Assembly: GCF_001039355.2 (NCBI RefSeq)
Contig: NW_019775430.1
Span: 124,001 to 188,000, forward strand
DNA from: Lingula anatina
Taxonomy: Eukaryota; Brachiopoda; Lingulata; Lingulida; Lingulidae
Direction: 5' to 3'
Length of the DNA: 64,000 nt
The notes beneath the pieces are model-generated. The model had not been told where the DNA came from. It did not search any database and was given only the letters and a program-made list of their open reading frames with translations. The translations under genes were made by a program, and so were the position numbers. This document shows positions 63,734-64,000 of the stretch, piece after piece. Position 1 is the first letter of the stretch, and each line of letters opens with the position of its first letter.

Positions 63734-64000
63734 CTGGAATAGAAAATAAAGTTTTGTACAGGATCAGAAAACTATGCAGCAAGGACACAGTAGTGAAACC
63801 TGCACTTCATGATCCTGTGAATTCAGAGAGACCTGAAGTAAGACATCATTTGCTGTACAGGATCAGGGTGCAATGCAGCAAGGGCAAAATCCTGTGGCCT
63901 CAGAGAGATCTGGAATGAATAAGGGAATGTGTTGTACAAGATCAGAATGCCATGAAGCAACGTAGTGACCTGCACTACATGATCCTGTGACCTCAGAGAG
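63677..64000. repeat. Tandem copies of an exon-acceptor edge, about 80-99 bp period
   Basis: The 5' edge of exon 63733-63464 and adjoining intron (gcagcaaggacacagtagtg ... gatcctgtg.cctcagagag) recurs at about 63776, 63875 and 63954 with substitutions and deletions, running to the window end. Only the copy at 63733 has the clean acceptor used in the gene model. Confidence 0.8.

Noticed and set aside
1..64000. CRISPR arrays, bacterial operons, ribosomal RNA or tRNA genes
   Set aside because: None seen. The genes have introns and animal domain architectures, and tandem repeats here lack the spacer pattern of CRISPR.

Overview
The window is AT-rich animal nuclear DNA. Genes are split into short exons with GT-AG junctions and separated by long intronic and intergenic stretches full of microsatellites, MITE-like elements and local tandem duplications. 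Gene content (kinesin-14, Arf-like GTPase, Ly6/uPAR protein, F5/8C protein, GCC2/GCC3-EGF-D8C mosaic protein) fits a marine invertebrate bilaterian. Frequent tacatgta-type words are reminiscent of molluscs and other lophotrochozoans, but the species cannot be fixed from this sequence. One 996-base N gap and isolated N bases show it is a draft assembly.

Layout. 1-13550 (+): 19 exons of a C-terminal-motor kinesin, 5' end outside the window, 799 residues visible. 15105-17631 (+): a six-exon Arf-like small GTPase with degenerate nucleotide-binding motifs. 17632-22827: no recognisable gene; MITE-like elements. 22828-30149 (-): a three-exon GPI-anchored Ly6/uPAR protein resembling quiver/sleepless, with two long introns. 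31.7-43.8 kb: three tandem copies (-) of an unrecognised four-exon gene encoding about 256 residues. The first two copies lie in nearly identical blocks of about 4.87 kb; the third is older and more diverged. 44.0-44.9 kb: a tandem repeat of about 180-206 bp. 45479-63733 and beyond (-): a large secreted mosaic protein with an array of GCC2/GCC3-type cysteine modules, 11 or 12 calcium-binding EGF modules and a C-terminal uromodulin-type D8C domain. Nested in one of its introns on the same strand is a complete two-exon gene for a secreted coiled-coil F5/8C (discoidin) protein (59475-60510).

The genes do not form a pathway that I can recognise. The recurring theme is local duplication at every scale: whole genes (31.7-43.8 kb), single modular exons (EGF/GCC array), exon edges copied into adjacent introns (46.7, 62.7 and 63.7 kb), an 81-bp unit covering a stop codon (22.6-22.9 kb), and a gap whose two flanks are near-identical. 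All exon coordinates were assigned by hand from splice signals, reading phase and family similarity; summed coding lengths are in frame for every gene.
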